A stretch of DNA of 64,000 nucleotides. It comes from Microbulbifer aggregans. GTDB lineage: Bacteria; Pseudomonadota; Gammaproteobacteria; Pseudomonadales; Cellvibrionaceae. Below are positions 53,332 to 62,512 of this stretch, in pieces (the first letter of the stretch is position 1; each line of letters begins with the position of its first letter). Under the pieces are notes generated by a model. The model had not been told where the DNA came from. It saw nothing but the letters and a program-made list of their open reading frames with translations, and did not search any database. The stretch is from assembly GCF_020524005.1 (NCBI RefSeq), contig NZ_JAIVKK010000001.1:868001-932000 (forward strand), given 5' to 3'. Position numbers and translations under genes: made by a program.

Positions 53332-56052
53332 TTATCCAATCAGGTTCAACTTGCGCGCAACGGCCACCGCTTCGGTCCTGTTCTGGGTCCGGAGCTTTGC
53401 ATTGATGTTGCGAAGATGCGTACGCACGGTATTTTCAGATACGAACATGCGCTCGCCAATCGCACCATTGGAAAGCCCCTCGCCGAGAAGCTTGAGCACC
53501 TCAAACTCTTTGCGGGTCAACTTTTCCAGTGGCTGTCCGTCTTGCTTTGTGACCGCAGCTGGCGCCTGCCCGGTATCAGCAGTGGAACTGCGAACCAGCT
53601 CCCGGAAGAGCAACGGGACATCCCCCTGGTTCAGGGGATCAAATGCGACCCCCTGATGCAGGGCAAGGCGCTGAAGCAGCTGTAACGCCAGTGCGCCCTC
53701 ATCCAGAATCAGCCGTACATAGTGCTCCGATGCGGCAATTTTCAGCACTTCCCGCAGCTGCCGAAACGCCCCCTTTTCGTTGCCGCCCCGAAACAGAGCC
53801 AGGGCGTGCAACAAACGCAATTTCAACGCGCGGCGACCACGACCGCCGGCCTCTGCGGCACTGACCAGGCCCTTGATTTCCCGGACCGCCTCTTGCGGGT
53901 CACCAAAGTGAATTTTCCAGCGAAGCTCGGCATCCACCGGGGAATCCAGATCGCTACCAAACAGCGACCAGCTGTCGAATTTCTGCCAATCCCCTGCATT
54001 GGTTGCACGCTTCAGCTCATCGCGCGATGCGGATCGGTCCCCTTCCAGCAAAAAGATTCGGCTGCGTTCGAGCCGAGCGCTAGCAACCAATCGCGGTAGC
54101 TCGTTGCGGTAGCCAAAATATTCAAGCTCGGTGATTGTCTGGAAGGCACCTTCCGTGTCGCCACGGGCATAAAGAATTCTTGCCAGGTTTCGATGCCCGC
54201 AGATAAGGTGATCCGGCACCCCCTGTTGCTGCACCAGCGGCACATAGACATGGAGCAAGCGCTCGGCATCTTCAAACTGCCCGCTTTCATACCAGACTTC
54301 GGAAAGGAGAATGGCAGCCATGGCATTGCCATTAGTAACTATCCTGCCAGTTTGGTCACCCACACCAGCGGCCAGGCGGAAGCGCGCGGCAGCCTGACGT
54401 AAGCGGCCCTGTAGCAGTTCAATGGCACCTTCTACGCACTGCGCATAGATATGGGTAAACGGGCTGAAATCGATCACCTGAAGCCGGCGCCCTTCGTCCA
54501 GGAGGTCCTGGGCTTCCCGATAGTGCCCGATTACCAGCGCCACGTAGGCCAGTGAAGTGCGCAGAATCGCATGGGGAAATGTATATTCAATCGGCAGCTG
54601 ATGAATATTTTCCGCTGCTACAGCATAGGCTTCGTCATGGCGGTCAAGCATGGACAGCAGCATCGGACGCAATGCCATGCTGTGAAGGTGTACCTCAGAG
54701 GCTGGTGGGGCTTCATGCACATATTGGTTGAGCTGCTCCATCGCCTCGGCACCACCACGGGTAAAGGCGATCGCCCAAACATGCACGACCTGCAAATTCG
54801 GCCACTGACGCAACGGCCCAGGCGGCACCAGTGACATCAGACGTGTCAGCAAAAGTCCACGTCCGTCTCCCAGCAAGCGCTCCGCATGTTGTGCGAACAG
54901 TGGCAAAGCGTACTCAAAATCTTTTGATCTCAGCGCCTGTTCGATCGCAGGCACCAGTCGCCCCTGTTGCAGATACGCTTCCGAGGCGGCGCGGTGGAGC
55001 TGCGCCACCATTTGCGGCATGCGCAGGTGCAACTGTGCCTGCAGGTAGGCCGAAAACATGCTGTGATAGCGGAACCAATGCCCCTGATCGTCCATCGGCT
55101 CAAGCAAAAAGCTGTTTCGACACAGGGCATGCAAGCGCACCTGGCTGCCCGGCTCCCCACAAACCGCATCACAAAGCTCGCCATTAAGCTGCGGCAGTAT
55201 GCTGGTGCGCAGCATGAACTCCCTCAGATCATCTGGCTGGCGGGACAGAATCTCTTCCCCGAGGTAATCCGCCACCAGCGCGCTGGAACCGGAAAAACCA
55301 GACACCAGTGCGACCGGGTCCTGGCATTGTTCCAGTGCAAGATAAGCCAGCCACAGTGCTGCTGCCCACCCCTCCGTGGTCTGGTGAAGTCGCCCTATGC
55401 TGTCACTATCCAGCTCCAGACCACAGCGGTGCGACAAGAGTTCTGAGGTTTCCGAAACATTGAACCGCAAGTTGTTGGTGTCAATTTCCTGCAGCTGGCC
55501 TCGCGCACGCAGTCTTGCCAGGCCGATATCAGGCTGGGTGCGGGAGCCCATCACCACGCGCGCACCTTCCGGCAACTTCTCTACCAGTTGCCGCACGATA
55601 GCCAGCGCCACGGTGTTCTGCAGCACTTCAATATCATCCAGGAACAGCACGAAAGGGGCTGGCAAGGCTTCAACCCTGTCCAACAGATCCAGAGCGGCTG
55701 CACCCGGCGTGTCTCCCTGGGGAATATCCCATTCGATGGAGGAAAAATTTTGCAGGGCACGAGCCAGAAAATGCAGCAGGCGCGCCGTGTCGTTATCAGT
55801 GAGGTCGAGGCGCATCCAGGCGGTGGGCACCCCCAACGCATTGAGATGCTCAAAAGCCTGACGCATCAGGGTGGTTTTCCCGAATCCCGCTGGTGCGCGT
55901 ATCAGGGAAACACGTGCACCCTGGCCATCCACCAGCTGCTGGCAAAGCGCGTCGCGCGCGATCTGGAACGGCGGCGCTTGCGGACAGGACAGCTTTGCCG
56001 GCTGGGCAATGATCCTGGGTCGAATTTCCGCTTTCGGAGGCGACTCAATCAA
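53332..56052 (-). CDS. LuxR-family ATP-dependent regulator, MalT-like (LAL type)
   Basis: A 906-residue activator. The N-terminal STAND ATPase carries Walker A RAPAGFGKTTLMRQAFEHL near residue 55-73 and FVLFLDDIEVLQNTVALAIV near 130. A long TPR-like helical sensor region occupies about 350-820, and a LuxR helix-turn-helix is at the end (LTRKEFEVLKLLGEGLSNGAIGERMFVSENTVRTHLRNINAKL). The start is TTG with GGAG eight bases upstream. It lies upstream of the TonB receptor on the same strand, so it is the natural activator of that series. Its ligand is unknown. Confidence 0.93.
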   Translation of the reverse strand: MIESPPKAEIRPRIIAQPAKLSCPQAPPFQIARDALCQQLVDGQGARVSLIRAPAGFGKTTLMRQAFEHLNALGVPTAWMRLDLTDNDTARLLHFLARALQNFSSIEWDIPQGDTPGAAALDLLDRVEALPAPFVLFLDDIEVLQNTVALAIVRQLVEKLPEGARVVMGSRTQPDIGLARLRARGQLQEIDTNNLRFNVSETSELLSHRCGLELDSDSIGRLHQTTEGWAAALWLAYLALEQCQDPVALVSGFSGSSALVADYLGEEILSRQPDDLREFMLRTSILPQLNGELCDAVCGEPGSQVRLHALCRNSFLLEPMDDQGHWFRYHSMFSAYLQAQLHLRMPQMVAQLHRAASEAYLQQGRLVPAIEQALRSKDFEYALPLFAQHAERLLGDGRGLLLTRLMSLVPPGPLRQWPNLQVVHVWAIAFTRGGAEAMEQLNQYVHEAPPASEVHLHSMALRPMLLSMLDRHDEAYAVAAENIHQLPIEYTFPHAILRTSLAYVALVIGHYREAQDLLDEGRRLQVIDFSPFTHIYAQCVEGAIELLQGRLRQAAARFRLAAGVGDQTGRIVTNGNAMAAILLSEVWYESGQFEDAERLLHVYVPLVQQQGVPDHLICGHRNLARILYARGDTEGAFQTITELEYFGYRNELPRLVASARLERSRIFLLEGDRSASRDELKRATNAGDWQKFDSWSLFGSDLDSPVDAELRWKIHFGDPQEAVREIKGLVSAAEAGGRGRRALKLRLLHALALFRGGNEKGAFRQLREVLKIAASEHYVRLILDEGALALQLLQRLALHQGVAFDPLNQGDVPLLFRELVRSSTADTGQAPAAVTKQDGQPLEKLTRKEFEVLKLLGEGLSNGAIGERMFVSENTVRTHLRNINAKLRTQNRTEAVAVARKLNLIG

Positions 56053-56296
56053 GAGTAATTCTCCGGCTGCAGTCTATTCCGGAAACATTGACCACCACGG
56101 CGGATAGCGAAATCCACTCAGGAGCCAATAACAGCATGTTTTCTCTCTCACCGCCGTTACCGCGTCCCGTGTAGCTACGCAGCAGGCCGTACCTGTTCAA
56201 TATCGTTTTGGTATCGAAAACATCTCGAAAATAAGTGGCCCTCACCGCGCTGTCAACCGACGTTAAGATGAGGGCCTAAAGCGAACCCGGACAAAC

Positions 56297-57343
<1,047 letters not shown>

Positions 57344-57356
57344 TTATTTTTTACGT

Positions 57357-58526
57357 TCATGCGGTCTTCGGCTTTTTCTCGCGGAAATCCAGCCCCATGT
57401 CCCGGGAGATGATTTCCCGCATCACTTCGCTGGTGCCGGCGTAAATACGGGAAATACGCGCGTCGGCATAACGGCGGGAAATCCGGTATTCATCCATATA
57501 GCCGGCGCTGCCGTGAAACTGCAGGCACTGATCGACGACGCGGCCTTCCAGCTCAGAACAGAAGAGCTTCACTTTCGCTGCATCCGCCCCCTCAAGCGTA
57601 CCGGCATTCAAATCCATCACGCAGCGATCCACGAATACCTGAGCCGCATCGAGCTCAGTCTGCATACTGGCAAACTGAAAGCGGTTGTTCTGGAAACTGG
57701 CTACCGGCTGGCCAAAGACCTTGCGCTCCCGGGTAAACTCCAGTGTTTCCTCAAGCGCAGCCTTGGCATTGGCCAGTGAGCAGGTCGCACTCTGTAGCCG
57801 TTCCTCTGCCAGGTTCTGCATCAGGTAATAGAAACCTTTGCCGGGGTCACCCAGCTGATTGGCTTTGGGCACCCGCACTTCATCAAAAAACAATTCGGCC
57901 GTGTCCTGCGCCTTCATACCCAGCTTGTCCAGGTTGCGCCCACGACTGAACCCTTCCATGCCCCGCTCAACCAGAAACAGGCCGACACCATGCTTTTCCG
58001 TATCACTGGTTTTCGCGGCCACCACAAAAAGATCACCAATAATGCCGTTGGAGATATAGGTCTTGGCCCCGGACAACTTCCAGTGATCACCACAGTCTAC
58101 AGCACGGGTTTTCATCGCCGCGAGATCCGAGCCGGTATCCGGTTCCGTCATGGCGATACCGAGAATGATCTCGCCGCTGATACAACCGGGATAAAAGCGG
58201 TCCTTCTGTTCATCCGTGGCCAGATTGCCGAGATAGCGTCCAACCAGACGATTGTGGGTGGGAATGAACACATCCCCACAACCAGCTCGGTACAGCTCTT
58301 CTATCAATACCTGCTCATAGCGGAAATTGTTCAGCCCCAGCCCGCCGAAGCGTTCTTCGGCCCACATAAACAGGAAACCCTGCTCCCCCGCCTTGCGGAA
58401 TATTTCCCGGTCCACGACTCCCTGTTTACGCCACTGCTCCATATTCGGTACCGCTTCTGCCTGCAGGAACTTGCGCACCGAGTCGCGAAACATCTCGTGG
58501 TCACTGTCGAAAAGTATGCGCTGCAT
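57357..58526 (-). CDS. Acyl-CoA dehydrogenase, branched/long-chain type
   Basis: A 389-residue FAD acyl-CoA dehydrogenase close in pattern to the one at 36561-37733. GIAMTEPDTGSDLAAMKTRA and GDHWKLSGAKTYISNGIIGDL bind FAD and substrate; NLAEERLQSATCSLANAKAAL should hold the base, and RISRIYAGTSEVMREIISRDMG ends the protein. I chose the ATG at 58526, with AAGGAGG seven bases upstream; the frame is open 38 codons further through the promoter. It forms an operon with the nitronate monooxygenase gene (49 bases) and diverges from a TetR gene; the shared operator at 58591-58619 covers its promoter. Confidence 0.93.
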   Translation of the reverse strand: MQRILFDSDHEMFRDSVRKFLQAEAVPNMEQWRKQGVVDREIFRKAGEQGFLFMWAEERFGGLGLNNFRYEQVLIEELYRAGCGDVFIPTHNRLVGRYLGNLATDEQKDRFYPGCISGEIILGIAMTEPDTGSDLAAMKTRAVDCGDHWKLSGAKTYISNGIIGDLFVVAAKTSDTEKHGVGLFLVERGMEGFSRGRNLDKLGMKAQDTAELFFDEVRVPKANQLGDPGKGFYYLMQNLAEERLQSATCSLANAKAALEETLEFTRERKVFGQPVASFQNNRFQFASMQTELDAAQVFVDRCVMDLNAGTLEGADAAKVKLFCSELEGRVVDQCLQFHGSAGYMDEYRISRRYADARISRIYAGTSEVMREIISRDMGLDFREKKPKTA

Positions 58527-58581
58527 GACGCTGCCTCCTTGAATTCGCCGTATTCGACACCTGAGCGGCATCGTCCAGCCA

Positions 58582-58631
58582 ATCATAGGCAAACATACTT
58601 GCTTGTGACAAGTATGTTTTTTGGTTAAACT
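58582..58631. promoter_or_regulatory. Divergent promoters with TetR operator
   Basis: An 11-base perfect inverted repeat AAACATACTTG/CAAGTATGTTT (58591-58601, 58609-58619; 7-base spacer) overlaps two promoters. The plus promoter is TTGTGA (58603-58608), 17 bases, TAAACT (58626-58631). The minus promoter is TTGTCA (58611-58606), 18 bases, TATGAT (58587-58582). The TetR protein encoded at 58739 would repress both directions. Confidence 0.8.
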
Positions 58632-58738
58632 GGACCCCATTCACACAATCCTGCATTCAGGCGCCAGATTGCTTAACTATCCCGCCAACGTTTGCGGCCG
58701 ATACCGAACCCGGATCAAGAGACCCCACGCCAGAAAAG

Positions 58739-59365
58739 ATGAGCACGGAAAAAACAATACAACGCGAGCGCCTCACGCAGGCCGAGCGCACCGCACAGTC
58801 GGACCGCCAGATGTTTGACGCCGCGATCCGCCTAATCGTCGACCAGGGACCGCAGCGCGCAACCCTTGCCGATATCGGTATCCTCGCCGGCTACAGCCGT
58901 GGACTTGCGGCATACCGTTACAAAACCAAAGACGTTTTCTACAGCGCCCTCATCGAACACCTGCATCATTTGTGGTGCGCGGAACTGGACAGCTCTGTCG
59001 CCAACACAAGTGGCATGGACACCATCATCGCCGCGGTGAGCGCGCTGCAGAACTTTGTCCGCTCGAACCCCGACCACCTGCGGGCGATGTACAAACTCTA
59101 CTACCACACCATCGATCACCACTCCGAGACCACCCAGAAACTACAGGAAATTCACGCAAACCAGCGCAAGCAAGCGGTTCGCTGGATTAGCGAATGCAAT
59201 CAGAAAGGAAAACACGGGCTTGCCGGCGAAGCATTCGCCGAGCAGTACTGCGCCCTGGTATTCGGCGCTATTTACCAATGGCTGGTCAGCCCCGAGCTGA
59301 TCGATCTCGATCGACTACTGGAAAACTGCAAACTGAGCCTCAGGCTGATCGCCGGCGAGCCGTAA
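58739..59365 (+). CDS. TetR-family transcriptional regulator
   Basis: A 208-residue repressor. The N-terminal helix-turn-helix reads DAAIRLIVDQGPQRATLADIGILAGYSRGLAAYRYKTKDVFYSALIEHL (about 23-71), followed by an all-helical ligand domain. The class of ligand is not visible from sequence; an acyl-CoA ester is likely, given the target genes. It diverges from an acyl-CoA dehydrogenase gene across an 11-bp operator that should mediate autoregulation as well. The GMC oxidoreductase gene follows 45 bases downstream and is probably cotranscribed. ATG start. Confidence 0.93.
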   Translation: MSTEKTIQRERLTQAERTAQSDRQMFDAAIRLIVDQGPQRATLADIGILAGYSRGLAAYRYKTKDVFYSALIEHLHHLWCAELDSSVANTSGMDTIIAAVSALQNFVRSNPDHLRAMYKLYYHTIDHHSETTQKLQEIHANQRKQAVRWISECNQKGKHGLAGEAFAEQYCALVFGAIYQWLVSPELIDLDRLLENCKLSLRLIAGEP

Positions 59366-59410
59366 TAGCCACACAGTCCGGGCTCACAACAAAAATAACG
59401 AGAGTGCGGC

Positions 59411-61042
59411 ATGAGTGAAGAAAACGCGTTTGATTACATCATTGTGGGCGGCGGCTCGGCCGGCTGCGTTATGGCCAACCGCCTGAGCGCAGACGGTCGC
59501 TATAGCGTGTGCCTGCTGGAGGCGGGCCCGCCGGACGACAGCCTGCTGATCCGCATGCCCATTGGCATTGGCCTGCTGGTTGCCGGGGACAAGTACAATT
59601 ACCCCCATTACACCGTCCCGCAGAAGCACCTGAACAACCGAAGTCTTTACTGGCCACGGGGCAAGACCCTCGGCGGCTGCAGCTCGATCAACGCCATGGT
59701 GTATATCCGCGGCAACCCCCACGACTACGACAACTGGGAACAGGCTGGCAACACGGGTTGGAACTGGGAAAATCTGCAGCCCTACTTCCTGAAAGCCGAG
59801 GGCAACGAGCGCGGCCGCGATACCCACCACAATGACAACGGCCCCCTCGCCGTTTCCGACCTGCGTTGGAAAACCCGCGCTGGTGCGGCGTTCGTCGCCG
59901 CCGCCGTCAGTGCAGGCCATTCGGCCAACGAGGATTTCAACGGCCACTCCCAACTGGGTTTTGGTTTTTATCAGGTCACCCAGAAAAACGGTTCCCGCTG
60001 TTCCGCCGCCACGGCCTACCTGAAGCCCGCCGCCGCACGCCACAACCTCAATATCAAAACCGGCGTCCGTGTTGCCCGAATACTTCTGCGAGGCGACACG
60101 GCAACGGGGGTCGAACTCTTGGATGGGGCCCGGATCAGTGCCCACCGCGAGGTCATTCTCTGCGCCGGTGCACTGCAGTCGCCACAGCTGCTGCAACTGT
60201 CGGGAATCGGCGATGAACAAACCCTGCGAACCGTGGGGATCAAGACCAGGCGCCATCTGCCTGGTGTCGGGGAAAACCTGCAGGATCATCTCGATGTCAC
60301 CCAGGTCATCAAGGTCAATCGCCCGATCACATTTTCCAATTCGCTTTGGCCGACTCTCAAGGCGGCAGCCAGCCTGCCCGCTTTCCTCTTGCGCAACAAA
60401 GGCATGCTCACCAGCAACGGCGCCGAGGCCGGCGGCTTCAGTCGCTCGTCCCATGCCCGCGGGTATGCGGACCTGCAATTCCACCTCACCTCCGCGCCTC
60501 TGTTTGACCACGGGCGCCACCGCCCCGGTGGCTACGGTTACTCCCTGCATGTGTGCGGGCTGCGCCCCAAGAGCCGCGGCAGCGTCAAACTGAAAACCGC
60601 GAACCCTAGCGATCAACCGCTGATCGACGCCAATTTTCTGGATCACCCGGACGACCTTTCGGTACTGATCGAAGGGGTCGAGCAGGCGCGGGAAATCATC
60701 GAACAACCGGAACTCCAGCAGTACCACAAGCATTGGTGGCTACCGGAAAAACGTCTGCAAACCCGCTCCGATATCGAGCGGTTTATTCGGGAACACGGCG
60801 AGAGTGTTTACCACCCGGTAGGCACCTGCCGCATGGGCAATGATGCTATGGCAGTAGTCGACGGCGAGCTGCGCGTGCACGGCGTAGGCCGCCTCAGGGT
60901 CATCGACGCCTCCATCATGCCGAATATTGTCAGCGGCAATACCAATGCGCCGGTGATCGCCGTGGCCGAACGCGCGGCGGAGATGATCCTTGGTATCGCA
61001 AAATCCTCTCCTGCCCGCGAGACATTAGAAGCTCAGACCTGA
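59411..61042 (+). CDS. GMC-family FAD alcohol dehydrogenase (AlkJ/choline dehydrogenase-like)
   Basis: A 543-residue FAD oxidoreductase. The ADP-binding fold YIIVGGGSAGCVMANRLS is near residue 9-26; GMC signature 1 is YWPRGKTLGGCSSINAMVYIRG near 80-100; signature 2 includes GALQSPQLLQLSGIGD near 255-270; the catalytic His is in YHPVGTCRMG near 470. It resembles the alcohol dehydrogenase AlkJ of alkane users and choline dehydrogenases. It would oxidise medium- or long-chain alcohols to aldehydes at the membrane. It sits in the TetR regulon beside an acyl-CoA dehydrogenase. ATG start with CGAGAG upstream. Confidence 0.93.
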   Translation: MSEENAFDYIIVGGGSAGCVMANRLSADGRYSVCLLEAGPPDDSLLIRMPIGIGLLVAGDKYNYPHYTVPQKHLNNRSLYWPRGKTLGGCSSINAMVYIRGNPHDYDNWEQAGNTGWNWENLQPYFLKAEGNERGRDTHHNDNGPLAVSDLRWKTRAGAAFVAAAVSAGHSANEDFNGHSQLGFGFYQVTQKNGSRCSAATAYLKPAAARHNLNIKTGVRVARILLRGDTATGVELLDGARISAHREVILCAGALQSPQLLQLSGIGDEQTLRTVGIKTRRHLPGVGENLQDHLDVTQVIKVNRPITFSNSLWPTLKAAASLPAFLLRNKGMLTSNGAEAGGFSRSSHARGYADLQFHLTSAPLFDHGRHRPGGYGYSLHVCGLRPKSRGSVKLKTANPSDQPLIDANFLDHPDDLSVLIEGVEQAREIIEQPELQQYHKHWWLPEKRLQTRSDIERFIREHGESVYHPVGTCRMGNDAMAVVDGELRVHGVGRLRVIDASIMPNIVSGNTNAPVIAVAERAAEMILGIAKSSPARETLEAQT

Positions 61043-61060
61043 ACCACCGTTCCAGTTACG

Positions 61061-61088
61061 CCGGCTGCAGTAAATATGGTGCAGCCGG
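61061..61088 (+). terminator. Hairpin after the GMC oxidoreductase gene
   Basis: A perfect 9-bp stem CCGGCTGCA/TGCAGCCGG (61061-61069, 61080-61088) with a 10-base loop lies 18 bases past the stop. No T-run follows. Confidence 0.45.
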
Positions 61089-61315
61089 ACTGACACCATA
61101 ATCATCACGTTAACCCCAACCTGAAAATATTTATTTTTCTCCTGCATCCAAACCCCGCCATGAGATTGTCCTAACCCCGACTGGCAAAAATGACATTCAA
61201 CGCTGATCCAGCTCGTTCCGGCGACCGGCACGTAGCCAATGGTCGGATATTCGTGATTCCATGAATTCCAAACCGGATCCACCGTCGCAATGGCAAGTTC
61301 CGCAATCCAGGCAAG

Positions 61316-62500
61316 ATGAGAAAGATGAAAAACAAATTTTTGAAAGCGGCCGCTCCGGTTGCCGTGATCGCACTGGGCTTTGGGGTAGTGCAAATGATGG
61401 CCGCAACTAAACCTGCGCCAGAGAAAAAAGAAGAAGAGCAGCGCCTGGTATCGCTGCTCTATTCAGAGGCCCGGGAGGAAGCGGTTCACCTTTCCGTGGC
61501 CACCCAGGGCGAGGTTCGCCCCCACACTGAAATCGACCTTACGCCACAGGTCTCGGGCCGCATTGTCGCGATCGCCGACAACTTCGCCGAAGGCGCTGGC
61601 TTTGAACCCGGGGAAACATTGATTCAACTGGACGACGCTGACTTCCGCCTCGCGGTCGCGCGCGCCAAAGCGGGCGTAGAACAGGCCAAAGTCCTGCTAC
61701 TCCAGGCCGAGGCGGCGGCAACGGTCAAACGCCAGCAGTGGCTTGCCCTCAACCCCAACAAAGAGCCCACCCCATTACAGGTTAACAAGCCTCAGGTAGC
61801 CGAAGCGGAAGCCAACTTACGCTCTGCCCGGGCGGAACTGGCCGATGCGGAACTCAACCTCGCGCGCACAAAAATCAAATTGCCATTCCGCGGCCGGGTC
61901 GTTAACCGGGAAGTCGGCGTTGGCCAGTACGTTACCGCAAGCACATCACTGGGCCGTGTTTTCGCTACCGACCGGGTAGAAATTCGCCTGCCTCTCACCG
62001 ATACCCAGCTACAGGAACTGGCACTGCCGATGGGCTTTGTGAGTACCACAAATAACCCGGGCCCGCAGGTTACCCTTTCCGCCCAGGTAGGCTCTCAGGA
62101 GCGCCACTGGCAGGGCCGGATCGTGCGCACCCAGGCGGCCGTGGACCAGCAAACCCGCCTGATCTACGCCGTCGCTGAAGTCCAGGATCCCTACGGCAAA
62201 GGCGCGAGCAACGGCGTTCCACTGGCGGTGGGCCTGTTTGTCACCGCTGAGGCAGAGGGTGTCCAGGAACAGAGCGCACTGGTTGTTCCCCGTGAAGCAC
62301 TGCGCAGTGCCGACAAAGTCTATGTAATCGACAAAGACAACCGCCTGGATATTCGCACCGTAAAAATACTCTCCACCTCCGAAAACCGGGTAGTTATTGC
62401 TTCCGGCCTGGAAGACGGCGAGCGCGTGGTAACGTCCACCATCGCCAACGCCATTGATGGTATGGAAGTACAACCCATCACCCAGCTGGCCCGCAATTAA
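61316..62500 (+). CDS. RND efflux periplasmic adaptor (membrane fusion protein)
   Basis: A 394-residue adaptor of the HlyD/AcrA type. A single N-terminal membrane anchor (FLKAAAPVAVIALGFGVVQMM) is followed by a beta-barrel/lipoyl half (VATQGEVRPHTEIDLTPQVSGRIVAIADNFAEGAGFEPGETLIQLD), a coiled-coil hairpin (about 110-175) and the second lipoyl half (RTKIKLPFRGRVVNREVGVGQYV). No lipobox Cys is present. It links the inner-membrane RND pump encoded 12 bases downstream with an outer-membrane channel not seen here. ATG start; another ATG three codons later is possible. Confidence 0.93.
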   Translation: MRKMKNKFLKAAAPVAVIALGFGVVQMMAATKPAPEKKEEEQRLVSLLYSEAREEAVHLSVATQGEVRPHTEIDLTPQVSGRIVAIADNFAEGAGFEPGETLIQLDDADFRLAVARAKAGVEQAKVLLLQAEAAATVKRQQWLALNPNKEPTPLQVNKPQVAEAEANLRSARAELADAELNLARTKIKLPFRGRVVNREVGVGQYVTASTSLGRVFATDRVEIRLPLTDTQLQELALPMGFVSTTNNPGPQVTLSAQVGSQERHWQGRIVRTQAAVDQQTRLIYAVAEVQDPYGKGASNGVPLAVGLFVTAEAEGVQEQSALVVPREALRSADKVYVIDKDNRLDIRTVKILSTSENRVVIASGLEDGERVVTSTIANAIDGMEVQPITQLARN

Positions 62501-62512
62501 CGGAGTGTACTC

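Noticed and set aside
59384..60733. A 449-codon open frame antisense to the GMC oxidoreductase
   Set aside because: Low-complexity Gly/Val/Ala composition mirrors the GC-rich third positions of the real gene, whose motifs are intact.
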